From positions 310,001-374,000 of the forward strand of contig JAIWNF010000012.1 of NCBI GenBank assembly GCA_025093555.1: a DNA stretch of 64,000 bases, in the 5' to 3' direction. Within the stretch, counting starts at the first letter, position 1, and every line of letters starts with the position of its first letter. Below are positions 28,290-40,364 of this stretch, one piece after another. A program made the position numbers and the translations under genes. This stretch comes from Circinella umbellata. Lineage: Eukaryota > Mucoromycota > Mucoromycetes > Mucorales > Lichtheimiaceae. The notes under the pieces were generated by a model, which saw only the letters and a list, made by a program, of their open reading frames with translations, did not search any database and was not told the origin of the DNA.

Positions 28290-28700
28290 ATAAGAGCAAG
28301 TGGGGCGGTGGTGTTAAAAAAACTGCAACTTAAATTTTTTTTCAGGCTGTAACTTCCAATTGTTAGATTTATAGTCCCTCTTCTGCAGCGGTTAACTTTA
28401 ACTTTGGGCTGTAACTTTTCGCTTCGATAAAAAATAAGAATAAAAATGAATCCATCAATCTCAAACAGCGTCAATCTCATGAAAAGCATGTACTCTGTAG
28501 CAGTAATGTTGCAAGCAGCGTTTGATTTCATTTTTAGGTGAATGAGAAAAAAATTATTTTATACAGAGAAGGCGCGGGGTGTAACTTTATAGGCTTGATG
28601 TCGATGGCTTTAATTTTAAAACCCAAGTTACAGCCACTGCTGCACCACTTCGCTGTAAAAACTGGGCTGCAAAGTTGTAGCCTGAGTGATTTACAGCCCC
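28290..28700. repeat. Inverted subterminal-type repeats with GGCTGTAACTT motif
   Basis: The motif GGCTGTAACTT occurs on plus near 28345 and 28405-28418 and on minus near 28622-28637 (AAGTTACAGCC), with related CTGCAACTT/AAGTTGTAG copies at 28323 and 28671. Such clusters are typical of transposase binding sites near DNA transposon ends; assignment to a given element is inference. Confidence 0.4.
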
Positions 28701-28799
28701 CCATTAGTACGTTACTCATATAATACAATTATAATAGGCATTAGCGACCCTTCCTCGCTTTGCTTCGGGTCATTTAACGGATTGCGTCGCAAAGGGGGG

Positions 28800-31299
28800 C
28801 TACGTTCTAGACTTCCACGCCCAATGTTTTATACACATTTGTGGATAATAAATCTAAGTCATGTTTTTTAATTTATCTTTCTCTTTATTAAGCTATATAA
28901 CTGCTAAAAATGAAAACAACCTGGTTCACACGTTGTTTAATTTTTTTTTTGACTTATCTACTTATCTAAACCTGAAATATATAACAAACCGTAAATTAAT
29001 TTCAGTGACAATAACATTAGAAAAAGCAAATAAGAAAGGATTAAGAGACGCTACACCAAAAATTTCAGGCACCAGTTTGAAAAAAACAACTGCCAAGTAA
29101 AAACTACATTTACACGCCATGTTAAAAAAAACCCAGCGCCAAGTTAAAAAAAATCAGCCGCCTAGTTTTGATGCATTTTTATGCACTAGTTTTTTTTTCT
29201 TTTTACTTTTTGCTGCGTATTTTCCAATGTTATGCTACTTTTCAAGTAAATATAATTTAAACAAGCTTAGTAATTTTCTATAATTAACTTTTCATTGTTC
29301 TTTTGTTTATTATTAATTCCCAAAAAAAGGATCAGTTCGAAAAAAAAAATTTTTGTTGTTGTGTTATACATATAAGGATATATAGAAGTTATAAAATTAG
29401 TTACATAATGTTTTGTCATTTGGCATCGATAATGCCGAAGATGATCGCCCCAGTTTCATCTATGTTTATAATCATCTGTCCAATCTTTATTACTGTTATT
29501 TACAATAGTCTGTTTACTGCTGTGGCTATTTTCGCAATCTGCTATACTTGTTTTTATCGTCCAATACCATCATTATCTATCTGCAAAAGCCCGAGAAACA
29601 TCAGGTCTTGGTTGGCGGCAGGATACATACATAGCAAACAAAAAAAAAAGGAGTTGTTATTAAAATCATAAATACGTACCGGTATATATACATATATAAC
29701 TTGTTGTATATACCAAAACATTGGTAACTATATTCTCTATCAATTCCCAACTCTCTGGCCCATTTCATGTTCGATTGGTATACACATATTAATAACATAT
29801 GGGTATAATAACATCTAGCTGTACAATACCAGTTGAATACGTATTTAAGTGGTATTCGAGCATATAACAAAATAATAACCGTTCTTTTAGAAAATATGCA
29901 TTAAAGCACACAACTGATTTCACAGTTAAATAGACACAATCCTGTACAACCCACTCCATGATATCCTCCAAAAGAGTAGGAAGAGTAAGAATGAACAATT
30001 TTCTTTAAATTTGGGTATTTTTATTATTGTTTGATATTATTTATTTTAGAACGCATAGTTCAAATCGCACAGTACATACAGTAAGTGGGATTTGTGAAAA
30101 TTCCGTTCCCCATACACAAAGGTAAAAAAAAATATACAGACTCTTCCATGGGAATAACGTTTTTGTTAATATTCTTCAACATGGTAAGAAACATGATTTT
30201 ATGGATAATAACAGTAGTACAAAGCGTTTGATATAAATGTACACAGACAAGGGCACGGTAGATCAATATCAGAAGCTTCTTTTTTCTTCATGTGTAACAC
30301 TATTATTATACAGTGCTTAGTGATAGTAAAACAAGATTATAATTAGCCACCAGTTTTTTTTGAACAGCAACATAAATCATCTGCTTCTTTCTTTACCTTT
30401 TTAGAACAAAATTAATCATTATTTTTATTGTTAATAGACACCGTGGTGGAAAGGTTTTTTTTACCTTTATAATATCAGAAAACTTATAAGCTCTCATATA
30501 TATTTTAAAAAGAAGAAGAATAAATACTGTTATACAATTTAATTTAGTGAAGTAGTTTATAAAGAGAAATTGATTTATTTCATTTTTTAGATCTTAAAAA
30601 AGAAGAAAGGGTGACACGAGCAAGAAAAAAACTATGCTACTTTTCAGAATATAAACTTGCCGCTCATTTGGTTTTCTGAAGACAACAGTAAGTAAATGAT
30701 AACTTTTAAAAATGTATTTTGATGTTTATTAATGTTTACATTAAATAACTGTACAGGATTAATTTTCTGCACACAATTTTGGATACGTTTACATATATAC
30801 GTTTTCCATAATCTCATTGTCGTGGTCTTTCATGTAAATACCCACTGGATCATATAGGTTTTAAAGTATTATTCATTCATCAGAAACAATTACTGTGTGT
30901 GCAACTAAAATAGCGAAGGTAATAAATTAATAGAAAAGCAGTGGGTAGTGATGAAGATGGTAACACAATATTTGTACTTTTTACAATTAATTGCTTCGTT
31001 GTACCAAGCTACATGATTGGCGGGGCCTTTTTTTCATTTTGGCGTTGGGGGTCTTTTTTGATTGACGGTGTAATTTTCATGATTGGCAGAAGTGGAAATT
31101 TACAATGGCGCTTGTGATTTTAGGCTGATGGCAGAATTACGATTTTCATGGCGGTTGGGAACTGTGATTGTAATCCCTTATTAAAGGCATACTTTCTAAC
31201 AAAACAGAAAGTAGTTTCTTTTTCTTTTTATGTTGTAAATTATATAATTTAAGAAACATATTTAAATATACAAAAAGAAAAAATTAGAAGATAAAACAA
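28800..31299. other. Repeat-derived region with TE relics
   Basis: Several short ORFs without recognisable domains. On the minus strand, 29789-29998 (LPTLLEDIMEWVVQDCVYLT) and 30060-30266 look like pieces of one decayed protein in adjacent blocks. Around 31020-31190 there is a G-rich patch with repeated GATTTTCATG/GATTGGC motifs just outside the Tc1-type transposase gene, possibly its subterminal region. Nothing else is supported. Confidence 0.35.
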
Positions 31300-32064
31300 C
31301 TACAGCATCTTCTCTCCATCGATACAGTGAGGGACAAACGAAAGAGAGTGTCTGATCCAATCCTGGCAATCTTGAGCAGTAACTTGATTAGCAGAGTTAA
31401 TTATTATTGGTAATAAAGTATCTTCCGATTTCTTGAAGTTGCGCTTCACATCGGCTTTCAGCTTGGACCAGAGTCCTTCTATGGGGTTTAAGAAGGATGA
31501 ATGATAGGGAAGGTAGTGTGTATGAAAGCCCTCTTTGTCAACAATATCCTTAACCTTTTGTGTTCTATGGGCGGCTGTGTTATCCATGACCAAATATCTT
31601 CCGCCCTTTCCAGTTTCCTTGAGAAACTTCAATAGTGCCTCCAAAAATTCAACAAAATCACTACCGCAAAATTTAGATTTTTTTATAAAACTCAGATTAA
31701 CAACACCATCACCAGTGAGAGCACATAAAATTGTGATGTTAACACCACGGCATTTGGAGCGATAGCAAGTAGGACAAGCTTCATCAACGAATACACTCTT
31801 GTAGTAGTCAATATTACCTGACTCGGACATGGTAACAGCTGATGTGGACGGTGGAAAAGCGACCATCATCGATGAAAAAATATTGTCCTGTATTATTGAA
31901 TATACAATTAATAAAAAATAAATGATACACTAGCCAACCTTCATTAAATACTGTACCTGTGCAATATTCTTTATGTATCTCATCAATGCCCAAGGAGATT
32001 CTATCTCACTGGGAGAGTCTTGACACTCGTTAGATGTAATGTGTAAATTTTGAATTTGCGACAT
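31300..32064 (-). CDS. Tc1/mariner (IS630 superfamily) DDE transposase, apparently intact frame
   Basis: Cut-and-paste transposase catalytic domain (DDE_3 type). Two exons, 31957-32064 and 31300-31887, intron 31888-31956 (GTACAG...ACAG); 696 nt, 231 residues, no stops. The three catalytic residues are visible: SVFVDEACP (Asp), YLVMDNTAAH (Asp) and NPIEGLWSKLK (Glu). The usual N-terminal helix-turn-helix is not in this frame; an HTH-like ORF lies upstream on the same strand at 32383-32766 and may be a further exon or a separate remnant. I found no terminal inverted repeats, so the element borders are unknown. If the HTH is really lost, the protein would be catalytic but unable to bind its ends. 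Confidence 0.8.
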
Positions 32065-32382
32065 AATTATAATTAATTGAAAATGTGAATAAAAAGAGGA
32101 GTATAAGTTGAAGTAGAGAGGTGTTTGCTTTTATACTTTTTATGATTACACTAGACTGGACAGCAATTTTTTTAAAGGCAGCTAAATCAAACATAGGATT
32201 GTTCGCCATTAATCTTCTAATCACATCATGTTTTTTATATCCAATTCACAAGATGTATCAAGAAGAGAATATTAAAAAGTGGCTTTCTTTTTGCGAAACT
32301 GCTAACAGCTTTTACTTATATTTTATTATGAAAGTCGGTTTTAATACAAAAGTAGTTTTAAAAAGAGGTGTATAAATATAAA

Positions 32383-32766
32383 TTAAGTAGGGACAATTGA
32401 TACAAGTTTATAAAAGATGCAGTAGACACTGTAAATATATATTTCTTTATTAGCATTGTAACCATTAATCCACAAGCAGCTTTCCAGAAGATGAAAGACC
32501 CGGCCAATTTCATTCCACTCTGCTAAAACTCGACAAACAGCTCTTCTTGATACGTTGAGCTTTGTAGCAATATTAATCTTTGGGATACGTTCTTTAAAAT
32601 ATATTTGAGCTATTTGTTGTTTCATCCTCACAGGTAGTTTGACCCGTTGCCAGCGGTGAATTTCATCATAGAGCTCCCATGCTTCTAGATCATATATAAG
32701 AAACCAGTTGCGATGAAGCAATAATCCATATCTAAAAGGATCATCTTGAACACGGTCTATAAGCAA
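32383..32766 (-). pseudogene. HTH-containing transposase N-terminal fragment
   Basis: ORF of 127 codons upstream of the Tc1-type catalytic gene. The segment QIAQIYFKERIPKINIATKL followed by NVSRRAVCRVLAEWNEIGRV has the spacing of a helix-turn-helix DNA-binding domain as found at the N-terminus of Tc1/mariner transposases. The following 20 or so residues before the stop look non-coding. I could not find a splice solution that links it to the 32064 start, so it is listed apart. Confidence 0.4.
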
Positions 32767-32937
32767 AATTCATTGTTTAAAAATAGAAAAACAGCAATAT
32801 GGATAGAACACACCTTTAATTTGTAGAGGAGCAATAATAAAATGTATGCGGGAGTATAAGTATGGCATTTATTTTTTTTTAAAAAAAAAGTAAGAAAGAA
32901 GTTGTGCAAATCCCGCTTTTATATATTTATATGATCC

Positions 32938-33060
32938 GAGCCAAATTGTGCTACAAACTCCACTCGTCTATATATTATCATCCATCCACAATTCAAACAA
33001 GTCCCACTCGCCCATATATTGTATATATTATCACTTATCCACAATTAAAACAAATTAATC
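32938..33060. repeat. Two degenerate direct repeats of about 50 bp
   Basis: The unit CCACTCG-CTATATATT-ATC-ATCCACAATT-AAACAA occurs twice in tandem (about 32960-33003 and 33004-33055) with substitutions and a short insertion. No element can be assigned. Confidence 0.55.
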
Positions 33061-33079
33061 TAGCCATTATTTTTTAAAA

Positions 33080-33312
33080 AAAATTATTTGTGAAGACAGG
33101 TAGACCTAGCAAAATTCTTCGTTCTTTTTCACGTTGTGTGTATGACCTCACCGAAGATTTTGCTATATTGGTGAAGGTAGCCACTTCACGAATTGTTGTT
33201 CGTATAGGGCTATCGAAATATAATCAGATGAATAGCTCTCTCTCCTGCTGTGTTGTGTATTTTCTTGTTGACACAACATCAGCCTGGAGGAGAGGGAACA
33301 TAGGCCTCAGGG
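33080..33312 (-). pseudogene. Tc1-like transposase N-terminus, with in-frame stop
   Basis: Minus-strand reading gives STRKYTTQQERELFI, a TGA stop, then LYFDSPIRTTIREVATFTNI and AKSSVRSYTQREKERR, which is an N-terminal Tc1/mariner helix-turn-helix region. No catalytic domain follows. It is a short relic unrelated in frame to the neighbouring ORFs. Confidence 0.45.
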
Positions 33313-33937
33313 ACTCTTGACTTTGGATCAAATGGTCTAAATAAAAGCATTTCTTTTTCATAAGTAATTATACAGCCAAAAAATATATACTATTATTTCA
33401 TAATCATAAATTGTATGAACTTACTATAAAGCATTGGATCCAATACGCCTTGAGACATTTGGTATAGTGTGTCAGGATGTAGCAAATCTGGATTTTCAAA
33501 TCCCATCCCAAAGGAAGCAGGGTTTGTTGAATTTTGAACATTGACTTGTGTATAGTTTATGATAAAGATGTACAAAATGTAATAAGACGCGAGTCTGTGT
33601 TGTTTAAATAAGCTTTTCGGGATATAAATTGCAGTATTATACATACAGTACCTAGTTCAAATCTTTTTTTTTTCAATGGAAGATATATTGACCAGTAGCA
33701 ATAAGTAATGGTTATTTCTTTGTGGTACAAATATTGTATAATCTTTGGTATTGTCTTAATCGATATATGTAATGATTGAAAAAAAAATATTTATAAGAAA
33801 AAAGTAAAAAGGCAGTGAAAACAACTATAACAGGAGAGATAGATATTTAATTTTTAACTATAGCCATAGCATGATTTTGTTTCAGTGCCTCTTGCCCTTC
33901 CTAGGTTTTTATGTACTCCTGCACCCATCGATGTATT
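33313..33937. other. Flank of the CACTA element
   Basis: Contains a minus-strand ORF 33393-33644 without recognisable domain and A/T tracts. No gene is supported. Confidence 0.4.
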
Positions 33938-34100
33938 CACCATAAAAAAAATCCTGTGAAATCCTGTGAAATCCTGTGAAATCCTGTAAAAATCCTGTGC
34001 GCTATTCTGAATTTGGAAGTAGAGCGAGAAAATCTTGTAAAATCCTGTGAAATCATGTAAAAATCCTGTGGACTGTACCTATTTGAGAATCAGGTAAAAT
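33938..34100. repeat. Left terminal and subterminal repeats of the CACTA element
   Basis: Tandem AATCCTGTGA-type units directly after the CACCATAAA terminus, then scattered copies (TCTTGTAAAATCCTGTG near 34036). The matching array at the right end is inverted. Confidence 0.75.
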
Positions 34101-34608
34101 ATAAGCAAAAAAATATAAATACTGTAATATTCTGTAAAGTCATGTAAAATCATGGCTTACTTGTAACATATTTATTTAAAAATAATGGTTCAATTGACAT
34201 TTGTATCAAGAAAATTGTTATAGTATGTAAGCGTAAAAGGATATATCAACCAAAAGTAATTATGGCGAATGTAGAAGGATAAATTGTTATAAAAATAAAT
34301 TGAGCTCTAAAAAAATATAAAAAACACTGTTTGAAACTATAATGTTAATTAAGTTACTGAACGTGCGTTTAAACTTATGAAAGATGTATGATAAAATAAC
34401 TATTGTTGAATTTATACTTTTAAGCGTTGAATGAAGTGAAAAATATAAAAACGTGGAAGAAAAAGAGAAAGGTATCTGGAGAAACATATAGATGTAAAAA
34501 GAAGATATATGAAAATGATAATAAAAAAAGAAACTGTATGGATCAATAAAATGAATATTAGTAAAATAATATTTGACAGGACTTTCAGTGGTTTTGTCTT
34601 TGTTTTCT

Positions 34609-37600
34609 TTATAGTAAACCAACGTCACCGACTATAGTAGTTCTAGGTAGCATTTTGGGGTGAATGTAATAATTACGATGAGCTACATTTTCAGCTATCG
34701 ATGCAGTGGTCAACGGCATGCTTAAAATACCAGCATGGCTTCTGATTGCTTCCACTTCAACAACATAACGTTTACCACCAGTATGACCTATCATGTATGG
34801 GCCACACGGACAACCAGCACTATTAAGATCCACGCCATTAAGAATGTCTACAAAACACAATATTTGTTTTTTGCCTACCAATAAAAATAAAAAATTAAAT
34901 CTATTATCTACTCTTTTAGCCAACATGTTCTACTTTACCGTTATATTAATGCACAAAGTACATAATAACTTCCCCAAAAAATGTCTGGACTTGCAAATCC
35001 ACTGGAGTATTGCGCCTGGATTTTTTTGTATCTACTTCTATATCCATCTTAACAAAATGACATAGTTTTTCTGTCTTTCGCTTCGTCTTGATTGCATTAT
35101 ATACTGCTTCATTCATATAGAGTCTTCGTCCTACTATAATATGATGAGTAATGTCGTCATAATCAATTCTATGGTGAGGGAACTTCCGTCTCCAAAACTT
35201 CACCAGATAATGTCATAAGTTGACATCAGCGTAATCCTCAACACTACTTTCAAAATGATCCCACAGCTGTGTATCATCAAAAAGCATATCATCAATACAA
35301 TTGATTGAGTATGCTGTTACTGGCTGATCATCATCCAAATCTTCTTCTAGTTCTTGTTTGTCTTCTAATAGCGAATTGTAATATCTGCATGCCTGCTGAC
35401 GTCGAAGTATGTTGCCAGCATTGACTCCTGGTTTTTTTGTGATTTAATACGTTCTTTAAAAAATCCTACATAGATTCTGTTCATATTTATTATACTTTCG
35501 TTTATATACATGTAAAATTTCTAGAATGTTGATTTACCTATGGCTCGCTCCATTGATCGTGCACTGATGCAACGAAGTGGTCCAAGCAACTTTACAATTT
35601 CTGGTATATAATGAAGATAATGCATGTTCGAGGAATACATGTTCACTGGAACAGCATCGTGCATATACTGGTGCCATTGAACAAATGAACTACAATCACT
35701 CATTGGTTAATATAATATTAAACATCTATATAAATAAATCTACTGAAACTAAATATCATACCTTTCCATCTTCACAAGATCGTCTTCGGATATTTTCCAA
35801 ACTAATGCGAGGGCACATCCTGTTACCAAGGAAACTAGTGCATCAACAACAGCTTTTGCTTGCTCAGCCCCAAGCTATATCTCAAGCATGTCACAAACCA
35901 TTGTTGGGACAATAAACAGTAGAAAGCAAATCCAATCCACCGATCTCATATTACCAGGTTTCGTATGATAATCTATAGGTCAAGTAAGTATAATAGTCAT
36001 ATGTATAGCAAAAGATGATGCATCCAACTTACTCCTAAAGTCACCCTCAAATATTGATGATGGGATCGTATTGGTAGAGGCTTCAACAGAGCTTCCAAAA
36101 ACTTGTCTTTTTGCTATACTTAGTTCAAATGATATAGTAGAATTCTTAAAAGAGCCACTAATCATTTCCCAGATATGCCTAGACACATTTGTGCCGATCA
36201 AATGCATTTCATCTAAACCAAAGAACGATGCACCATGAAAGCTTTCCAGTCCTGCAAATTTTGTTTTTTTCTTTATTGAAAAAGCCTATATTATAGATCA
36301 ATACAATTGCTCTACTTCACAACAGCTATCAAACACTTACCAGAGCACCATCTGTAAATTGTCCAATATCTCGAAATTGCTGAAGAACGCTGCGCGAGCT
36401 TTGAAAGTAATTAGAATTACCATTCCCAGCACATTCAGGACTTACTGCGTTTATGGTTTAGATAGGACATATCCGGTATCCATATAAAGATCTGTATGAA
36501 TGATGGATAAGTTCTTGAACAGCTACTATGTCACCGCTTGTGAGCATTAAATGAACATTCAAGCGAAACACACCACTAGCATACTTGACTTCTAGTCCAG
36601 CTTTTTCAAGTTTGCGCAGTTCTATGAACAATGGTTTAAGAAAATTGTCCATTGATTTCGGTTTGACTGGCAATATACAGACCTGGATCATATTTTCATT
36701 TTTATATCTACAATCAACAATGTTAATACAGCAACTTTTTTGGATCAGCATATTACTCTTACCTTTCTTTTGGCGGTAGGTTCAAAATGATAATGTTGAA
36801 TATCGTCATACTGGTTTTACTCTTGCGAAAAGGCGTAAATCCATCAATGAACAAAGATATGGCGATATCCAAATTTCCCTTGAATAAACCTCTTCGGTTT
36901 TTATACACATCACCATCAAAAGAATCTTCCCGTACTCCTCGTTCTTCACTTTCACGATTTGACAACGTCATCAAGTGTTCTCGCTTGGAATCACTAGCAA
37001 TTAATGCTGCTAATTGCTGAGCCAATGGCATGTATAGCATTGATGCTACAGCCTGCAAGTTGAGCAAATTATTTGTTTTATACTGCTGTAGACCACATGA
37101 ACATGCAACGGATATATAATCCGTGTATATGCAGCAATCTTTTAGACAATAATCATAGTAAACTGGCTTAATAGGGTACATTTCTGTAATTTTTGTTTCT
37201 GCCATATATTTCGACAGAATCGGTTTTCCAGCTATATACCTTGGTCATGACTCATGAGTAACAAATCAAACATAATAGCTATGATTCCACGTTATATTCT
37301 TACCTAGTTTTTTGCTGGTTAGGCAAGCGTTGACAAACTTTAAGATCTGTGCATATGCATCATCAGTGATGTTTTTTTCTTGTATAATCTGATACAACTC
37401 TATGCTTCGCTTGAGCTGTTCATCAAATTCCCTGATTAGAGGGACACTGCATTTGACAGGCTCTCCATCATTATTCGTCATTATAACTGAAGATTGATTT
37501 TTGTAACGTGCTTCAAAAATCCCTTCTTCATTGTTGTTATTAATGATGTTATCTTCCATTTTGTCATTATGGTCATTATCCATCATATCATTAGCCAGGG

Positions 37601-38069
37601 CAGAAAGACTTTCGTCATCATTATCACCTGTGGATACTTGTAATTGATCATTGCTTAATGATTCTGGAGATGAGGCAGTCACACTAGCATTATCAACATC
37701 AAGAATAGTGTTACTGTTGTTATCCATATTATCCATATTTTTATCATTCTCCCACAAAAAATCGTCATCATGGTAGTCATACATGCTCTCTGCAACATTT
37801 GACACATTGTTGTTCATAATATGTTTATTCATACTTGCAGCCAATGAGTCATGAGTTATATTGAACAAAGCAGTCAAAATGCTAGTAGGTACAGATGGTC
37901 CTGGCAAACTGATATTTCGCACACTTCTCCTTTGTTGTTTCTTTGGAGGAATAGGATTGTTGGGATTGGCATAGGAATTTTTTTCACATTCATTATCTTC
38001 ATGTTGTTTCAGTTTCACAGTAAAAATAGGTTGACCACACCAAAAACAATATTTTGTCTTTACATGCAT
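34609..38069 (-). pseudogene. Tnp2-family transposase of the CACTA element, disrupted
   Basis: Transposase family tnp2. N-terminal exon 37308-38069 (start MHVKTKYCFWCGQPIF; a C-x2-C...H...C zinc-finger-like motif, then acidic linker) joins 36763-37231 (intron 37232-37307), then 36735 downward. Conserved blocks: LDIAISLFIDGFTPFRKSK, IFNIIILNLPPKERYKNENM, LMLTSGDIVAVQEL, later ASFFGLDEMHLIGTNV in another exon (about 35990-36255), with further C-terminal ORFs 35521-35703, 34946-35203 and 34609-34926. A TAA interrupts the frame right after GYRICPI (about 36458-36460), and the donor before the FFGLDEMHLIG exon is non-standard, so the gene looks broken here. Confidence 0.7.
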
Positions 38070-38292
38070 TATAGTTGAAGAAATCACAGAAGGTATAATG
38101 TCCTGGTTGATTAAAGTTATAAATAAAGTTAGTAAAGTGCAGTAATTATTGAAATACACTTTCTTAAATATTTGAGGTCCGCCAAGGTGATATACCATTT
38201 ACACGTCATAACATCTGAAGGTATAGTACTTTTTTATTTACAAATTTTTAGTACTAATTTTACTTTTTTTATCATAACTGTACATAGAGACA

Positions 38293-38787
38293 ATGAACAA
38301 CCCCAGCCTACCTCCCAGGCTTCATTAGCATCCTAGAGCATCATTTGCTCAGTTGATGAACCAACTCATATACCATCCTTTCGGTCTAACTCTGTCGCCA
38401 TCTAGTGAAGCCATAATAATAGGAAGACTGGATAGCATCCAAGGCGAGATGGCTTCCATAAGTCAAGCCATTAGTAGATTGCAGGAGACTGTTAATCTAC
38501 TAGTGGAACGTCAAGGACAGCAAGGTGTGGCAAGTGGCGGCCAAGACAGAGCTGACAGTAATGATGAAGCTGGCGAGTTACCATTGGACTTCTTCTGCCA
38601 GCCTTGTAGCAGTAGGGGCAAGGTGAGGAACCCTACAAAGTCTAACGTAGAAGGAGCTGTCTTAGCATTTGTCAATGGGAATATTGAAGAGCAACAGAAG
38701 AAGCTAGCTGGTATCGAGAAACATATTGATACTGCCATTAGAAGAATGAAGATACTGGTGCCAAGCAATATGGTACCTGAGTCTTAG
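38293..38787 (+). pseudogene. Coiled-coil ORF divergent from tnp2, with early nonsense codon
   Basis: Second gene of the CACTA element, back to back with tnp2. The frame could start at ATG 38293 but meets TAG at 38326-38328; the open part runs from 38329 to 38787. The sequence has a heptad-like segment (IGRLDSIQGEMASISQAISR, then LQETVNLLVERQ) and a second helical part (NGNIEEQQKKLAGIEKHIDT). Codons downstream of the stop at 38785 also look coding for about 30 residues before two more stops. Function unknown; position matches the DNA-binding accessory gene (TnpA-like) of CACTA elements, which is inference. Confidence 0.5.
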
Positions 38788-40183
38788 ACATTGCAAGATG
38801 AATCGACTTGTAATACAATTATGAATCTGCTTCTTGACTCAGTGTCCAAGAGCAATCCTTTCATCCCTCTCAACAAATGTGAGAAGAACTAGATTGCACG
38901 CCATTTGCTAGTATAGAAGTGGAATAACATCTACACATGCAATAAAGATGTGGAAAGTTTAGTAATTTTTAAAGGGAGTCTCATAATGTATAAGCTGATA
39001 GTTTGGGAATGAATTGTTACAAATATTTACTTCATCATGCTTTTTACAATATAGCGTGATGAAAAACAATGATTCTCGACAAAGGTAACCCATTTATATC
39101 TGTATATTACTGAAAAAAGAGATATATAATTCTAACTATACTTATATTCAAAAGAGATGAGGTTACAGGATCAATAGGAGGCGCTATGTCGCTCTGTTCT
39201 TCCTTGCAATCCAGGGAGATTGTGCCCCAGTTCTCAGTTCTAGGCACTAGGTAATATATATATAGCTATATACTGTATGAACAAAATGCTAAGGTGTCTC
39301 TAATATCAAAATATAATTTATAGTGCTTCTTGTTCCTGTCCTACTGGTATCCCTCCTGCTATTACATGGGAAGTATCAATGTATGGTTTTTTTAATATGT
39401 TTATTTTTTCTAATGTCTCTCTCATAGCTCTCATTTTTTTATTATTAGGCATTCTGTCGGCACTGGTGATAATACCAGCACCAACAGCAGCACCATCCAC
39501 AGGTATGTTTTTTGTATATGTATTTGATGGATGAATTATATAGTTATACCTGCACAATTTATCAATGTAATTTTTTGAACAATAATTATTAACCTATTTT
39601 ATTTAGTACCACCACCACGGTAAGTGGCAGGAAGAGAATGTTGGGCATGGACAACAACAACAATAACAACAACAGCAGACAAAGGACTGGTTGAATCTGA
39701 AATTAGTTCAATAAAGAGTGTTTTTATTATAATTTTCTTTTATCGCTACTGCCATGATATGGGAAATCATTGCATTCTTTTTTTTTGTTATTCGTGGTAA
39801 AAGGATGGAACTAATTAATATTCTTTCAATTGAAATGCTTAATATATTATTAATATTTTATATAGTAAAACTATGTAATTATCTTTTTTTGATAAAGGGT
39901 GGTAACATTTTTAGTAAAAACACAGTATAATATTATGTATACTAAATTTATATGGATGTTTTGATTATAGTAATAGGAAAAAAAACAACGAAAAAAAAAT
40001 TTTATGCCAAAAATAAAATAAACTTTTCACTTGGAATACATCAGCTATAATAGAGACCTATATTGTATGTAGTTTAAGATTGGTCAATATGAGAACACAG
40101 ATATGATATTTATTATATGTTTCTAACCAATAAGTATTGGCACTGCAGCCATTAAAATTCAAGCAAAAATCCCGTGAATTAGA
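38788..40183 (+). other. Inner right part of the CACTA element, possible exon remnants
   Basis: Short plus-strand segments with plausible splice borders are visible at about 39157-39251 (GGAMSLCSSLQSREIVPQF), 39323-39375 (SCSCPTGIPPAITWE) and 39450-39500 (ALVIIPAPTAAPST), and a Ser/Thr/Asn-rich end near 39607-39690. They may be 3' exons of the divergent ORF. I could not build one consistent transcript. The remainder is AT-rich. Confidence 0.3.
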
Positions 40184-40258
40184 GATTTCCATAGGATTTC
40201 ATAGGATTATCCTTTTCCACAGAATTTTACAGGATTCTACAGGATTTTTTTTATAGTG
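40184..40258. repeat. Right terminal and subterminal repeats of the CACTA element
   Basis: Inverted counterpart of the left array: ATAGGATTTCATAGGAT, ACAGAATTTTACAGGAT, TCTACAGGATTTTTTTTATAGTG. The last eight bases form the CACTATAA terminus on the minus strand. Confidence 0.7.
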
Positions 40259-40364
40259 TTGTAGATGCTGGAACCACAGTTCTACTATAACCTTTTCTTT
40301 CAATTGCACATTGTTTTATTGCCTCCTTGATTTCCTTATCCTCTTTGTCCCATTTTGTTTGTAC

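Larger units (their letters stand above)
26685..28799. mobile_element. Putative element bounded by 55-60 bp inverted repeats
   Basis: Inverted arms at 26685-26739 and 28740-28799 share CCCCTTTGCGACGCAA, TAAATGA and AAGCGAGGAAGG on opposite strands, at roughly 80 percent identity by eye. The outer ends read CCCCTTTGCGACGCAA inward from both sides. The 2.1 kb between carries the TE-type gene fragment at 27407-27950 and an inner zone (28290-28700) with inverted copies of GGCTGTAACTT. No clear target duplication is seen, so the true termini are not proven. Confidence 0.45.
33938..40258. mobile_element. CACTA (EnSpm-type) DNA transposon, degenerate
   Basis: The left end reads CACCATAAAAAAAATCCTGT and the right end, read inward on the minus strand, CACTATAAAAAAAATCCTGT, a 19/20 match of terminal inverted repeats with the CACTA-type terminus. 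Both ends carry arrays of a roughly 10 bp subterminal unit (AATCCTGTGA and variants: four or more copies at 33953-34080, copies at 40186-40245). Inside are a tnp2-type transposase on minus (34609-38069) and a divergent coiled-coil ORF on plus. Length is 6.3 kb. Flanks (GTATT left, TTGTAG right) do not give a clean 3 bp duplication. Coding lesions mean this copy is probably non-autonomous. Confidence 0.75.

Noticed and set aside
30060..30266. Independent small membrane protein gene on minus
   Set aside because: No start context, ORF breaks at both sides and resembles adjacent decayed fragments, so treated as TE debris.
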